Shown: positions 1 to 8,972 of the stretch, piece after piece
Numbering within the stretch: position 1 is the first letter of the stretch
Layout: each line of letters opens with the position of its first letter
Assembly: GCA_025153445.1 (NCBI GenBank)
Contig: JANZNS010000001.1
Span: 558,001-622,000 of the forward strand
Length of the DNA: 64,000 nt
Reading direction: 5' to 3'
Source: Marinobacter sp. BGYM27
Lineage (GTDB): Bacteria > Pseudomonadota > Gammaproteobacteria > Pseudomonadales > Oleiphilaceae
The notes under the pieces: model-generated
Databases searched by the model: none
Seen by the model: the letters and a program-made list of their open reading frames with translations, nothing else
What the model was told of the DNA's origin: nothing
Program-made: the position numbers and the translations under genes

Positions 1-621
1 AAAGAGCGCTACAATATTGGCGATGAGCCGGGCGACAGCCGATTGTTACTGCCCGGTATCAGCTATTCCAAAATAGAAGCCGATAATCCGATGGATCCGA
101 ATCGGGGTTACCGGTTACAGCTGGATGTGACCGGTGCCACACGCAACCTGGCGTCCACTGCGGATGTGCTGCACGTGTTGGGTATCGCCAAGGGACTCGT
201 GACTTTCGCGGATAAACACCGGTTTCTGGTGCGCGCGCAGGCCGGCGCCGTCGGCACCAATGACTTTGATGATGTGCCGCCTTCGTTGCGGTTCTTTGCC
301 GGTGGTGACCAGAGTGTTCGGGGTTATGGCTATGAAACCCTGACGCCAAAAAACGCTGATGATGACTCCCTCGGTGGGCGCTATCTGTTGGTGGGCAGTA
401 TGGAATATCAGTATGCGCTGACATCCCAGTGGCGTCTGGCGACCTTCTACGACCGCGGTAATGCTGTAGATAATCTCACCGACCCCTTGGCCACTGGTGT
501 TGGCGTGGGTATCCGCTGGGTGAGCCCGGTCGGCCCGCTGCGACTGGACGTAGCCAAGGGGCTGGATGAAGAGCTGGGCGGTGGCTGGCGGCTGCACTTC
601 TCGATGGGGCCGGAGCTATGA
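1..621 (+). CDS. tamA: TamA outer-membrane translocation/assembly barrel, C-terminal part
   Basis: The reading frame is open from base 1, so the gene starts left of the window and only the last 206 residues are present. They have the character of an Omp85/BamA beta-barrel: alternating strands, the loop motif FAGGDQSVRGYGY (the conserved lid-loop region with VRGY) and a terminal segment with WVSPVGPLRLDVAKGL before the last strand. In the family TamA is the outer-membrane partner of TamB and helps insert outer-membrane proteins or transport lipid. Its stop overlaps the start of the next gene (ATGA), so the two are translationally coupled. The TamA call rests mostly on the tamB neighbour; the fragment alone would only say Omp85 family. 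Confidence 0.87.
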   Translation, partial: KERYNIGDEPGDSRLLLPGISYSKIEADNPMDPNRGYRLQLDVTGATRNLASTADVLHVLGIAKGLVTFADKHRFLVRAQAGAVGTNDFDDVPPSLRFFAGGDQSVRGYGYETLTPKNADDDSLGGRYLLVGSMEYQYALTSQWRLATFYDRGNAVDNLTDPLATGVGVGIRWVSPVGPLRLDVAKGLDEELGGGWRLHFSMGPEL

Positions 622-3600
622 AGCGTTGGCTACTCTGGACGCTGGCGGCAGTGCTGATGCTGATTGTGCTGGTACTGACGGCGTTAGCGGTGATGCTCCG
701 ATCCGATGCGGGTACCCGCTGGGTGCTTGAGCAAATACCCGGGCTGACGCTGACCGGCGATAGCGGCTCGCTGGTGGGGCACTGGCAGGCGCAGCATGTG
801 CGCTGGCAAGGCTATGGGGTCATCGCTGAAGTTGATCAACCTGATTTCGAATGGTCTCCAGGCTGCCTGTTTAAAGGTGTCGTCTGCGTAGATCGACTGT
901 TGGTCGAGCGTATCGATATTACGCTTGCACCGTCTGAAGCTCCCGCTGACGATCAACCGTTTCAGCTCCCCTCGATTGATATTCCGCTTGGTATTGCCGT
1001 GGGTGACGTCCGGCTCGGGCCATTGAGTGTGAATGAATCGGAAATCTGGCAGTCCTTTACATTGGAAGTCGAGGCGTCGGGAGCCGCCTGGCGTATCAAA
1101 GATTTCAACGCGGTTTTCGGTGACGTCGAGGTGGGAGCGGAAGGCACGCTTGAAACCCGAGGCGATTGGCCGCTGAATCTCAACGTTGATGTCAGTCTTC
1201 CGTCACCGGATGCTGAGAAGCAGTGGCTGCTCGATCTCAATCTTGCAGGCAGCGCTCATGATCTTAGGATCCAGGGTGAGAGCTCCGGCTACCTCGATGC
1301 CAGCCTCAATGGTGTGACCCGTCCGTTTCTACCTGGCTTACCGGCAAAGGCCCATGTCACCAGCGATGCCTTCACGCCCTCAGCCGCTCTGCCGGATACG
1401 CTGACCATCAAGCAATGGGTGCTGGATCTGGACGGTAGCCTGGATGATGGCTTTGAGGTGAAAAGCCAGGCCGAACTACCCGGCACGACGGGCGCGGTTC
1501 CGGTCAATCTGACCGGTCACGTGACCACCGAGCGGGCGACGGGTATTGAACTCTCGCTCACCGGGCCGGCCAGCACGGCATCGTCCCCTCAGACCGTCAC
1601 TGCCAATGCGGACGTGGCCTGGGCTGATGGTTTTAATGTGGATGGCAGCCTGAAGCTGGTGGCGTTTCCCTGGCATGTGCTCATCCCTGATATGGCGCCA
1701 CCCCCGGTGACGCTGAAAACACTGAATGGCGATTTCAGTTATGACGGCAATGCCTATAGCGTCAGTGTTTCCGGTGATGCTGACGGGCCGGCCGGCGATA
1801 CCCGCTTTGCCGCGAAGGCGGACGGCGACGCAGAGCAGGTGCGTGTTTCCGATATTGAGATTGATACCGGAGGCGGCGGCTTGTCCGGTGAGGCAACGAT
1901 CGATTACGCAACCACAGTCCGTTGGGACGCGGCAGTCAAGCTTGAACAGTTTGATCCGTCGTTCTGGATGCCGGAAATAGAAGCGACGCTTTCGGGTGCT
2001 ATCAACAGCAAGGGCGCATTGCCTGATTCAGGTCCACAAGTGACGGCAGACTGGGATCTGAAAGGCGATTGGAAACAGCAGGATGCCAGTACGCGCGGCA
2101 AACTGGCATCGGATGGTGGCGGCTGGAACCTTGAGGCGTTGTCCGTATCGGTTGGTGAGAACAAGGTTTCGGGCAGTGGCCGATGGGCTGACCAACTGGA
2201 AGGGAAACTGGCGCTTTCCCTGCCTGAACTGGGCCAGCTCTGGCCCGGTATCAGTGGCACATTGAAGGGCGACGTCGCAGTGTCCGGCACGCCTGATAAA
2301 CCGGGAGGAAAGGTGTCGCTCTCCGGAGACAGTCTGGTCCTGCAAGGCAGCACGATTGACCAGATTAGCCTGCAGGGGGCGCTGGCCAGAGGCGAAACCA
2401 TCAATCTCACCGCATCGGCGAAAGGCGTCAAAGCCGGTGACCAGCTGATCGGTGACGTGGATGCGGGGCTCAAGGGAACCCGCAAGGCTCACCAACTTGA
2501 CTTGAAGCTGGTTAACCCGGAAGTAACCGTCAACCTCGGATTTGCAGGGGCTTTGGCGGATATCTGGTCGGGTGCGATCTCAAACGGCGAGGTTCGTACC
2601 GGCGATCAGGTATGGCAACTGGAGAGTGCCGCCGAGCTTGAATATACCGGCGCTGGCGAGCTCACACTGGGCGAGCATTGCTGGCGCTGGCAGACAAGCA
2701 GTCTTTGTGCTTCTGATCAGGCGCTGTTGCCGGATCAGAAGATCAACTACACCATCAAGAACTTCCCTATGTCAGCGCTTGCGGCGCTTTGGCCAGAGAA
2801 TTTCCGTTGGCAGGCCAATCTTGACGGTGAGATTGATCTCGAGATGAACGAGCAGGGCCCTGACGGCAAAATCAGACTGGATGTGGGGCCCGGCAGTTTC
2901 GATATCCAGCAGGTGGAAGGCTGGCGCTCCATCACCTACCAGACGCTGACCGCCGAAATGGACCTGACCCCAAAACAGGCGAAACTCGGCGTCAAATTGT
3001 CCGGTGAGCAGCTTGGTACTATGGCGATCAATCTTAAAGTTGATCCTTCAACCGACGAGAAGCGGATTGATGGCGATTACCAACTGGATGACCTGAAGCT
3101 CGGGATTATTGAGCCCTTTGCCCAAATTGAAACCATTGAAGGCGTGATTAGCGGCCGCGGAAGATTGACGGGTCCACTGATGGAGCCTTCGGTTGAGGGA
3201 ACGCTTAGCCTCGCGGATGGCGAGGTGGTCGATGAACGTATCCCGATGCCGTTTCATGACGTGTTTGCGGATGTTGAGTTCAAGGGGCAGCAGGCCGATA
3301 TCAAGGGTCGCTGGCAGAGCAATGAACGCAGTAAAGGAACGCTTACCGGCAACGTCGACTGGCGAACTGGCGTGCCCAAGGTTGCCGTCGCGGTTAAGGG
3401 TGATCGTATGCCGCTGGTTTATGAGCCTTACGCCCGATTGGAAATGTCGCCGGATATCAAGCTGACGGTAGACGGAAAAAAGGTGAGTGTAGAAGGCAAG
3501 ATTGACGTGCCACGAGGTGACGTTGAGGTAAGGGAGTTGCCGCCACAGGCTGTTTCCGTGTCGGATGACGAGGTCATTGTCGGTGTGGATGCAGAAGAAG

Positions 3601-4298
3601 CGGAGGCGCTGGAGTTGATGATGGATGTCACCGTCACTGTGGGAGCAGACAAGGTGACCTTTAAAGGCTTCGGTGTCACCGGGAACCTGAAGGGGGAGCT
3701 GCGCATTGGCAACAACCTCGATACCCGCGGTGTACTGAAGCTGGTGGATGGCAACTACAAAGCCTATGGCCAGGAACTGGAGCTCAGACGCGCGCGTCTG
3801 TTGTTCGTGGGCCCGGTAAGCGAGCCATATCTGGATATTGAAGCCGTGAGGCGGGTGGATGCCGTGATTGCGGGGATTCGATTAAAGGGCCCAGCCGACG
3901 AACCTCAGGCTGAAGTCTTCTCTGAACCCCCCATGTCACAGCAGGAAGCCTTGTCGTATGTGGTGCTGGGGCGTCCGCTCAAAAACAGCGGTGACCAAAG
4001 CCAGGTTGGCGCGGCGGCGTTGTCACTGGGGCTGGCCCGAACCAACGATCTGACGCGCGGTATTGGCGAGGTGTTCGGCGTGAAAGATCTGACTCTGGAG
4101 GCCGAAGGCTCGGGCGATGAGGCTAGCGTGGTTGCCAGCGGATACCTGACGGAAGACCTCTCGGTCCGGTATGGCGTGGGCGTTTTTGAGCCGGTCACGA
4201 CGGTGGCACTGCGCTATGATCTGGGGCGTTACTTCTATCTTGAAGCAGCCAGTGGTCTGGCTGCTTCGTTGGATATTTTCTACACCCGGGACTTCTGA
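618..4298 (+). CDS. tamB: TamB, inner-membrane-anchored translocation/assembly protein
   Basis: Large periplasm-spanning AsmA-like protein of 1226 residues, within the usual 1200-1300 range for TamB. An N-terminal signal anchor (about residues 5-27, rich in Leu and Val) is followed by a long beta-rich region without cysteine clusters or enzymatic motifs, and by the conserved C-terminal TamB (DUF490) domain, roughly residues 880-1226, ending in an aromatic SLDIFYTRDF strand as expected for contact with TamA. The family forms a hydrophobic groove bridging inner and outer membranes and takes part in outer-membrane protein insertion and anterograde phospholipid transport. The start overlaps the tamA stop by four bases, giving a two-gene operon. 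The start codon is the first ATG and the only one ahead of the anchor. Confidence 0.94.
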   Translation: MKRWLLWTLAAVLMLIVLVLTALAVMLRSDAGTRWVLEQIPGLTLTGDSGSLVGHWQAQHVRWQGYGVIAEVDQPDFEWSPGCLFKGVVCVDRLLVERIDITLAPSEAPADDQPFQLPSIDIPLGIAVGDVRLGPLSVNESEIWQSFTLEVEASGAAWRIKDFNAVFGDVEVGAEGTLETRGDWPLNLNVDVSLPSPDAEKQWLLDLNLAGSAHDLRIQGESSGYLDASLNGVTRPFLPGLPAKAHVTSDAFTPSAALPDTLTIKQWVLDLDGSLDDGFEVKSQAELPGTTGAVPVNLTGHVTTERATGIELSLTGPASTASSPQTVTANADVAWADGFNVDGSLKLVAFPWHVLIPDMAPPPVTLKTLNGDFSYDGNAYSVSVSGDADGPAGDTRFAAKADGDAEQVRVSDIEIDTGGGGLSGEATIDYATTVRWDAAVKLEQFDPSFWMPEIEATLSGAINSKGALPDSGPQVTADWDLKGDWKQQDASTRGKLASDGGGWNLEALSVSVGENKVSGSGRWADQLEGKLALSLPELGQLWPGISGTLKGDVAVSGTPDKPGGKVSLSGDSLVLQGSTIDQISLQGALARGETINLTASAKGVKAGDQLIGDVDAGLKGTRKAHQLDLKLVNPEVTVNLGFAGALADIWSGAISNGEVRTGDQVWQLESAAELEYTGAGELTLGEHCWRWQTSSLCASDQALLPDQKINYTIKNFPMSALAALWPENFRWQANLDGEIDLEMNEQGPDGKIRLDVGPGSFDIQQVEGWRSITYQTLTAEMDLTPKQAKLGVKLSGEQLGTMAINLKVDPSTDEKRIDGDYQLDDLKLGIIEPFAQIETIEGVISGRGRLTGPLMEPSVEGTLSLADGEVVDERIPMPFHDVFADVEFKGQQADIKGRWQSNERSKGTLTGNVDWRTGVPKVAVAVKGDRMPLVYEPYARLEMSPDIKLTVDGKKVSVEGKIDVPRGDVEVRELPPQAVSVSDDEVIVGVDAEEAEALELMMDVTVTVGADKVTFKGFGVTGNLKGELRIGNNLDTRGVLKLVDGNYKAYGQELELRRARLLFVGPVSEPYLDIEAVRRVDAVIAGIRLKGPADEPQAEVFSEPPMSQQEALSYVVLGRPLKNSGDQSQVGAAALSLGLARTNDLTRGIGEVFGVKDLTLEAEGSGDEASVVASGYLTEDLSVRYGVGVFEPVTTVALRYDLGRYFYLEAASGLAASLDIFYTRDF

Positions 4299-4316
4299 AG
4301 CCGGAAGCTGTTCCGG

Positions 4317-5018
4317 TCAGTCAATTTCAAAGGTTGCGCTGACGCTAACGTTCACTGTGCGTTTGCCAACGGCTGTGACTGGCCCTGATTTGCCTCTGGC
4401 GTCTGCCATCATCATCGGCATGGGACGGCTGCTGCCGTTGGTGGAGATGGATTTCACCTCTCCACAGCTCTGGTTCAGGCGCTTGGCAATGAATTCACAC
4501 TGTGCTTTTGCATCGTCAATGGCGTGGCCCAGGGCCTGCTGCTGGAGGCTATCTTCTTTGGAGTGATAGAAGTTGCCGTCTCCTATGTGATATTCCAGAT
4601 CACTGTCCTGAGCCGCTTCGAGCACCGGGTTGAGTGTGTCCAGCGCTGAAAGCGTGAAGCTGACGGTTTGCGAAGCAACGGAACGGACCTGAGGCTCACC
4701 GCCTTCTTTCTGGGGCGGGATGCGCTGAGTGTAAAGGTTCAGCGTTGCATTGTTGTAGTCGTCAAGCTGATTGCGGTAGGCCTTGATGTTTTCTTCCCAG
4801 TTGGCAATGGCCTCTCTCACGGCTTGTGTCGCCTTTTGCGGGTCGGCATTCTCCGCGCGGGCACTAAACTGGAGTCGCACGCTATCCGGCGTATACTGAA
4901 CATTGCCTTCGCCGGTCACGCTCAGCTCACCTGCAAAGGCGAGTGTGGGCGCCAGTGCCGCTGCCAGGACAGCAGTGCGGGCGATTGAGGGCAGATGGCG
5001 ATAGCTTATAAAACGCAT
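4317..5018 (-). CDS. SIMPL (DUF541) domain periplasmic protein
   Basis: Exported protein of 233 residues. The chosen start (ATG read from 5018) has AAGGA eight bases ahead and gives a clean signal peptide ending LAPTLAFA; an in-frame ATG 57 bases further upstream lacks both. After cleavage the protein begins ELSVTGEGN, typical of the SIMPL/DUF541 fold (oxidative-stress defence type, YggE-like). Members are periplasmic or outer-membrane associated and their biochemical role is poorly defined; some protect against oxidative stress. It is transcribed towards tamB with only 18 bases between the stops, so the two are convergent and probably unrelated in expression. Confidence 0.85.
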   Translation of the reverse strand: MRFISYRHLPSIARTAVLAAALAPTLAFAGELSVTGEGNVQYTPDSVRLQFSARAENADPQKATQAVREAIANWEENIKAYRNQLDDYNNATLNLYTQRIPPQKEGGEPQVRSVASQTVSFTLSALDTLNPVLEAAQDSDLEYHIGDGNFYHSKEDSLQQQALGHAIDDAKAQCEFIAKRLNQSCGEVKSISTNGSSRPMPMMMADARGKSGPVTAVGKRTVNVSVSATFEID

Positions 5019-5161
5019 GGCACAATTCCTTGTTTGTGATTGGGATGCCTCTGACCAAGTCTTGCAGAATCGCAAACAAACGTCATCAGAGGTTTCAGGA
5101 TTCGCCCGACACTTCGTGAACAGGGCTATAGCATAAGATGGATCAGGACGGAGTAAGTTTC

Positions 5162-5365
5162 ATGCTGGTACATGAACAGCAGGTACGCCTCACTCAGCGC
5201 GAACGGCAGGTCCTGCTTGAATTGACAGGGCAGGACCCCTCCGGGATTCGCACCCGGGAAGAGTTGCGAGACTACGCTGAAACTTACCTTGCAGAAGCCG
5301 ATCAGGATGCGGATACACTCAAACGCCTGAAGGCCGTGTTAACCAAATACCTGATGGCAATCTAA
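5162..5365 (+). CDS. small hypothetical protein
   Basis: Protein of 67 residues that I do not recognise. It is charged and helical, with a basic N-terminal half (VRLTQRERQVLLELTG, loosely like the first helices of a helix-turn-helix protein) and an acidic helix with LAEADQDADTLKRLK. There is no signal peptide and no cysteine. The chosen ATG has GGAG eight bases ahead; an in-frame ATG 24 bases upstream lacks a good ribosome site. It is divergent from the SIMPL gene and followed within ten bases by a strong hairpin terminator, so it looks like a real monocistronic gene. Confidence 0.6.
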   Translation: MLVHEQQVRLTQRERQVLLELTGQDPSGIRTREELRDYAETYLAEADQDADTLKRLKAVLTKYLMAI

Positions 5366-5373
5366 CGCGGTTC

Positions 5374-5395
5374 AGAGGAGGTCACCTCCTCTTTT
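5374..5395 (+). terminator. Rho-independent terminator after the small gene
   Basis: AGAGGAG and CTCCTCT form a perfect stem around a GTCAC loop, followed by TTTT. It lies between two convergent genes; only the plus strand carries the T-run. Confidence 0.75.
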
Positions 5396-5410
5396 ACCGG
5401 TGCATCCCGG

Positions 5411-6127
5411 TCATAGCACCGGGCCTTCGCTGTGGCCAAGTCGCATCAGTTTGTGCTCCCTCACGGCATCAACAAAGCGCTCAAACAAGCGTCGGTGCAG
5501 TGGGTGGTACAGCAGATATTCCGGATGCCACTGCACCCCGAGCTGCCATTGCCCGCCTTCATTTTCGATGGCCTGCACAAACAGGTCGTTATCCACCGCC
5601 ACCACGCGCAAGTCTTTACCCAGCTGTTTGATGGCCTGGCTGTGGATGCGGTTGGCACCAATCGAAGGGTGCTTCATGATCCGCCCCAGCCGGCTGGGTA
5701 GAACCAGCCTGACCCGTTGCAGTGGCAACAAAAGAGGCCGATGCCGGGTATTGACCCGCAACGGCGTGACGTCCTGACACAATGACCCGCCACGGAAGAT
5801 ATTAATCAGCTGAGCGCCACGACAGATACCCAGAACCGGCAGATTGAGGGCCTGGGCTTCGCTTAGCAAACGCCAGTCAGTGTTGTCCCGTACACGATCA
5901 TAGCGGGCCTTTACCTGAGGCTTCTGGCCGTAGCGCTCGGGGTGGACGTGGGTACCACCGGCAAAGACCACCCCGTCAAGCATGGCGACGTTTACCTTGG
6001 AGCCGGGGCGGATGAAAATGGTTTCTGCGCCATAGAACCGGAGCGCCAGCCGCATGAGTCGATGTGACAGGCGCTGGCGAGCCGGCCCGCTGACGCCAAT
6101 CGTCAGACCAGGTTTGTCTGCAGCCAT
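5411..6127 (-). CDS. class I glutamine amidotransferase / gamma-glutamyl hydrolase-like (Peptidase_C26)
   Basis: Cytoplasmic hydrolase of 238 residues, PuuD/peptidase C26 type. The nucleophile elbow is GICRGAQLINI (Cys at about residue 100) and the His-Glu pair is in GVQWHPEYL (about residue 197); GVVFAGGTHVHPERYG matches the N-terminal GGxDxxP-like substrate loop. Relatives hydrolyse gamma-glutamyl bonds such as gamma-glutamyl-GABA. Its start lies inside the end of the amidoligase gene (25-base overlap), so the two are surely co-transcribed and probably act on the same compound, one making and one breaking an amide or gamma-glutamyl bond. The actual substrate is unknown; a role as ammonia-donating subunit is an alternative. 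Confidence 0.85.
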   Translation of the reverse strand: MAADKPGLTIGVSGPARQRLSHRLMRLALRFYGAETIFIRPGSKVNVAMLDGVVFAGGTHVHPERYGQKPQVKARYDRVRDNTDWRLLSEAQALNLPVLGICRGAQLINIFRGGSLCQDVTPLRVNTRHRPLLLPLQRVRLVLPSRLGRIMKHPSIGANRIHSQAIKQLGKDLRVVAVDNDLFVQAIENEGGQWQLGVQWHPEYLLYHPLHRRLFERFVDAVREHKLMRLGHSEGPVL

Positions 6128-7101
6128 GTGTCGCAGCGTTCCTTCCAGCTAGTAGTGAGGTTCTTTAACGAGAATGTCCGGCTTTCACGGTACAGCGCCA
6201 TAAGTTCATGCAGTTTTGGCGCATCTGCTGCCAGTTCCTCGACTTTGACCCAATCATTCCAGACCGTCGAGAAGTGCCATTCAGGGTTGTCGATATCACA
6301 ATCCGGAAGGCGATAGTGCAGAGTGGGGCGCGACTTCACGCGAGGGTCGTCAACATGCCGGCGCAGCAGCTCTTCATCAAGGTGCGCAAACAGCGGCAGC
6401 AGGTCCAGAGCGCGGTTGCGGGTAGGATTGTACTTCAGGTAGTCCTCCATCAACTGTTGCTGATCGGGCGCGTAATCTTCCTTCATGATGAGGTCCACAT
6501 ACTCAGTGGCCCAGGGCTCGATATAGGGCGTGAACTTGCGGCTGATATCAAGCTGATGGCGGGCCTTCAGCCACTCATACAACAGGGCAAAAGCGCGGAA
6601 ATAACTGACCAGTGTGGCGGGCTCAAGATTCGGCAACTCAGGGTTCAGTTGCAGGCCGAAGGCGTATATCAGCGCCTCACGGCTTCCCAGCGCACCGGCT
6701 TCGCGAAGACGATTGCACAGGTCTTCCATGGTTTCTAGAGCAGACATGGGCAGCGGAGGCCCAATGATTTCCAGCGGTACGATGCGCTCGGCGGCGGCAT
6801 CGATCACTTCCATTGCATGGCCACCCAGCTCGCGGATGGCGTCGGGCAGGCTGGGATCCTGCAGGTCCAGCTCCTTGATCGGATCGGAGTCGAGCTCAAT
6901 AACAAACTCACCTAGTGACGTGTCGAGTTTGCTGACGTAGCGGGACGTAAGTTTAGCCTCTCCGCCCAGCAGCTCAGCGCATAGCGCAACCAGTCGCTCG
7001 TATGACAGCCCCGAAATTTCGATTTCAACGCCCACCCGTCGCTCGTCACCGGTGTGGGTATTTTTAATACTGGGCATTCGGCATGCGCTTTCAGACGCCA
7101 T
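6103..7101 (-). CDS. Amidoligase_2 family carboxylate-amine ligase
   Basis: Protein of 332 residues. RRVGVEIEISGL near the N-terminus (about residues 20-32) and FVIELDSDPIKELD (about 73-86) look like the acidic metal/ATP-binding elements of the glutamine-synthetase-like amidoligase fold (Amidoligase_2). RPTLHYRLPDCDID late in the protein is also typical of this group. The family is predicted to form amide bonds between carboxyl and amino groups; for most members the product is unknown. The start at 7101 has AAGGAG five bases ahead, much better than an in-frame ATG 39 bases upstream. It overlaps the following amidotransferase gene by 25 bases, so the two form a module. Confidence 0.85.
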   Translation of the reverse strand: MASESACRMPSIKNTHTGDERRVGVEIEISGLSYERLVALCAELLGGEAKLTSRYVSKLDTSLGEFVIELDSDPIKELDLQDPSLPDAIRELGGHAMEVIDAAAERIVPLEIIGPPLPMSALETMEDLCNRLREAGALGSREALIYAFGLQLNPELPNLEPATLVSYFRAFALLYEWLKARHQLDISRKFTPYIEPWATEYVDLIMKEDYAPDQQQLMEDYLKYNPTRNRALDLLPLFAHLDEELLRRHVDDPRVKSRPTLHYRLPDCDIDNPEWHFSTVWNDWVKVEELAADAPKLHELMALYRESRTFSLKNLTTSWKERCDTWLQTNLV

Positions 7102-7290
7102 AGCAGCTCCTTGAAAATAAATCGGATTCTCTGTTGCCACTGTATCACGGCAAACGCTACGTCTCCCGTGAAGCGGGTTTAACCTGACCCATTATGCAGG
7201 ATGAAGTGGTTTGAGCTGCAAAAGACTTTATGGATGGAGGGCCGACCATTAAGATCATTTTAACCTCCGACAAGCCCGCAAGGACCCAAC

Positions 7291-7752
7291 ATGCTACTGA
7301 CGACACTGGAACAATTGCTGGCTGACAATCAGCCTGAAAGATTAATTGTCGCTGGCCAGACAGCGCAGAAAGTAGGGCAGGCCTGGTGTGGGCATGCGGA
7401 CGCGGAGCTGGTTGATCTCACCAATCGTATTGCTGAAGCGCCATCAGAACAGCTTGTGGTGGCGGAACTGGCTTTGGTCACTGAGGTGATGGATACCGTT
7501 GATCGTGAACAGGCGCGGCAGTTTATCGGCTGGCTACGCAATGCTGGCGCCCTGAAGGTGGCGGTCTGTGTTGCGGATAGTGAAGACTGGTCATTCAATG
7601 ACATGCTTGCCCTTGGTTTTGAGCGCTATGCCTCGTTTGATGATCAGTCCGCGCTCTACACCTACGATATCGAGACTTATAACCGGGCCCGTGACTGGAA
7701 TAATCCAAAGCACTGGGCGAATCCCGAAAACTGGGGGAAATACCGCTGGTAG
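7291..7752 (+). CDS. DUF6231-like hypothetical protein
   Basis: Soluble protein of 153 residues resembling the DUF6231 hypothetical family of pseudomonads and marine relatives, from memory of its layout. The first two thirds look like an alpha/beta fold (ERLIVAGQTAQKVGQAW, SEQLVVAELALV, ALKVAVCVAD) reminiscent of a degenerate nucleotide-binding or methyltransferase-like core. The C-terminus is rich in Trp and Asn (RDWNNPKHWANPENWGKYRW), a striking conserved-looking tail. No catalytic residues can be assigned. It stands alone, divergent from the amidoligase gene and convergent with the next amidotransferase gene. Confidence 0.65.
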   Translation: MLLTTLEQLLADNQPERLIVAGQTAQKVGQAWCGHADAELVDLTNRIAEAPSEQLVVAELALVTEVMDTVDREQARQFIGWLRNAGALKVAVCVADSEDWSFNDMLALGFERYASFDDQSALYTYDIETYNRARDWNNPKHWANPENWGKYRW

Positions 7753-7790
7753 CCTCTGCGTGATCATCCCGTTGGTGCGACCCGATACAC

Positions 7791-8501
7791 CTACTGCGTG
7801 GCGACGAGCATCGAAAAACGCCCCAGCAATGAGTGGGCGTCCGGGGTGGCGTCCACCTCGGCAAGTAACGGGGCTGAATCGACATTTTCGTTGTTCAGAA
7901 TGTCGGTGAGGCGCTGAATATAAGCGGTCATGATGCGGGCGCTGAATTCAGGGTGAAACTGCAGGCCCCATGCGCAATCACCGTAACGAAAGGCCTGGTG
8001 TGGCTCATGGTCCGAATACGCAAGTAGTTCTGCCCCATCGGGCAATGCCAGAACGGATTGCATATGCGTCAGATTGGCGCTAAAGGTGTCCGGCAGGTCG
8101 CGTAGCAGGCGGTCATTCTGACAGGCGTCTGTCTTGCGTACCTTCAGTGTGCCGATTTCCCTTCCACCGGGGTGGTAGTCCACTCTGCCGCCGAGGGCGT
8201 GTGCCAATAGCTGGTGTCCATAGCAAACACCGAGTACCGGGGTTTTCATTTTGACCTGCGCCTTGAGCCAGGCAGCTGTTTGTTCACTCCACTCGGCGCG
8301 GTCCGATACCATGGCCGGCGATCCCGTCACTACAACGCCATCGGGCGATTCGGGCAGCGGATGACCGGCCGTAACATCCACAACGCAGACATCGAGATCC
8401 GGTCGTGACAATGCGCTGATGAACCAATCGTCAAAGTCGCCGTGGAGGTCGCGGATTTCAGGATAGGTTGTACCTGTCTTAACAATACACAGTGATTTCA
8501 T
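7791..8501 (-). CDS. class I glutamine amidotransferase (GMP-synthase-like GATase1 domain)
   Basis: Stand-alone GATase1 protein of 236 residues. The catalytic Cys is in PVLGVCYGHQLLAHALGG (about residue 92), and His and Glu are in WGLQFHPEFS (about residues 177-179). Such proteins hydrolyse glutamine or gamma-glutamyl compounds; those without a synthetase domain are usually annotated only as amidotransferase. Translation from 8501 gives MKSLCIVKTGTTYPE, which aligns with the first beta-strand of the domain; longer in-frame starts at 8528 and 8600 add unrelated residues, although no strong ribosome site marks 8501. It is unrelated in sequence to the C26-type enzyme at 5411-6127. Confidence 0.82.
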   Translation of the reverse strand: MKSLCIVKTGTTYPEIRDLHGDFDDWFISALSRPDLDVCVVDVTAGHPLPESPDGVVVTGSPAMVSDRAEWSEQTAAWLKAQVKMKTPVLGVCYGHQLLAHALGGRVDYHPGGREIGTLKVRKTDACQNDRLLRDLPDTFSANLTHMQSVLALPDGAELLAYSDHEPHQAFRYGDCAWGLQFHPEFSARIMTAYIQRLTDILNNENVDSAPLLAEVDATPDAHSLLGRFSMLVATQ

Positions 8502-8625
8502 AAGGAGCCTGCCGGGTGGAAATGACATCTTTTTCAGCAGACATTTAGGAAGGTAAGGTGTAACACATAACCTTATAAAGGGGCGTGCCTGCCCGGACAT
8601 TTTAAGAATTATGGAGGATGGTGCA

Positions 8626-8898
8626 ATGGCAGAACAAACGATCAGGGCTTATATATCAGGCAAAGTGCAAGGTGTGGGTTTTCGTGCTGCGGTAAAAACC
8701 GAAGCTGAAAGCCGGGGCATCACGGGCTATGTGAAGAATCTTGCGGATGGCAGGGTCAAGGTGATTGCGAGCGGCGACGAGAGTGGTGTGGAGGGTTTGG
8801 TGATGTGGCTCCACAAAGGCCCCGCGCAAGCGAAAGTAGAGAATGTGGAAGTTGGCTCAGTGGAGGGTGAAAAGCTGGAAAAATTCGAGATCAGGTAA
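8626..8898 (+). CDS. acyP: acylphosphatase
   Basis: Complete small enzyme of 90 residues that hydrolyses carboxyl-phosphate bonds of acylphosphates. The active-site loop is SGKVQGVGFRAAVK with the catalytic Arg, and the catalytic Asn is in GYVKNLADGRVKV. Length and both motifs match the family. The ATG at 8626 is preceded by GGAGG at eight bases; an in-frame ATG 15 bases upstream overlaps that site and is less likely. It is a single gene just upstream of the lexA promoter. Confidence 0.95.
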   Translation: MAEQTIRAYISGKVQGVGFRAAVKTEAESRGITGYVKNLADGRVKVIASGDESGVEGLVMWLHKGPAQAKVENVEVGSVEGEKLEKFEIR

Positions 8899-8953
8899 CC
8901 GTTTCTGCTGTCAGAAATATCCGGATGCTGCAGGCTTTACACTGGATGAAATA

Positions 8954-8969
8954 CTGTATATAGTCGGTT
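8954..8969 (+). promoter_or_regulatory. degenerate second LexA box
   Basis: CTGTATATAGTCGGTT keeps a perfect left half (CTGTATATA) but has lost the ACAG right half. It lies four bases before the perfect box, resembling the paired boxes of the Escherichia coli lexA promoter. Binding strength is uncertain. Confidence 0.35.
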
Positions 8970-8972
8970 TTA

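Noticed and set aside
8902-8917. TTTCTG-CTGT-CAGAAA hairpin after the acylphosphatase gene
   Set aside because: Perfect but only 6 bp, A/T-rich and without a T-run; not enough to call a terminator.
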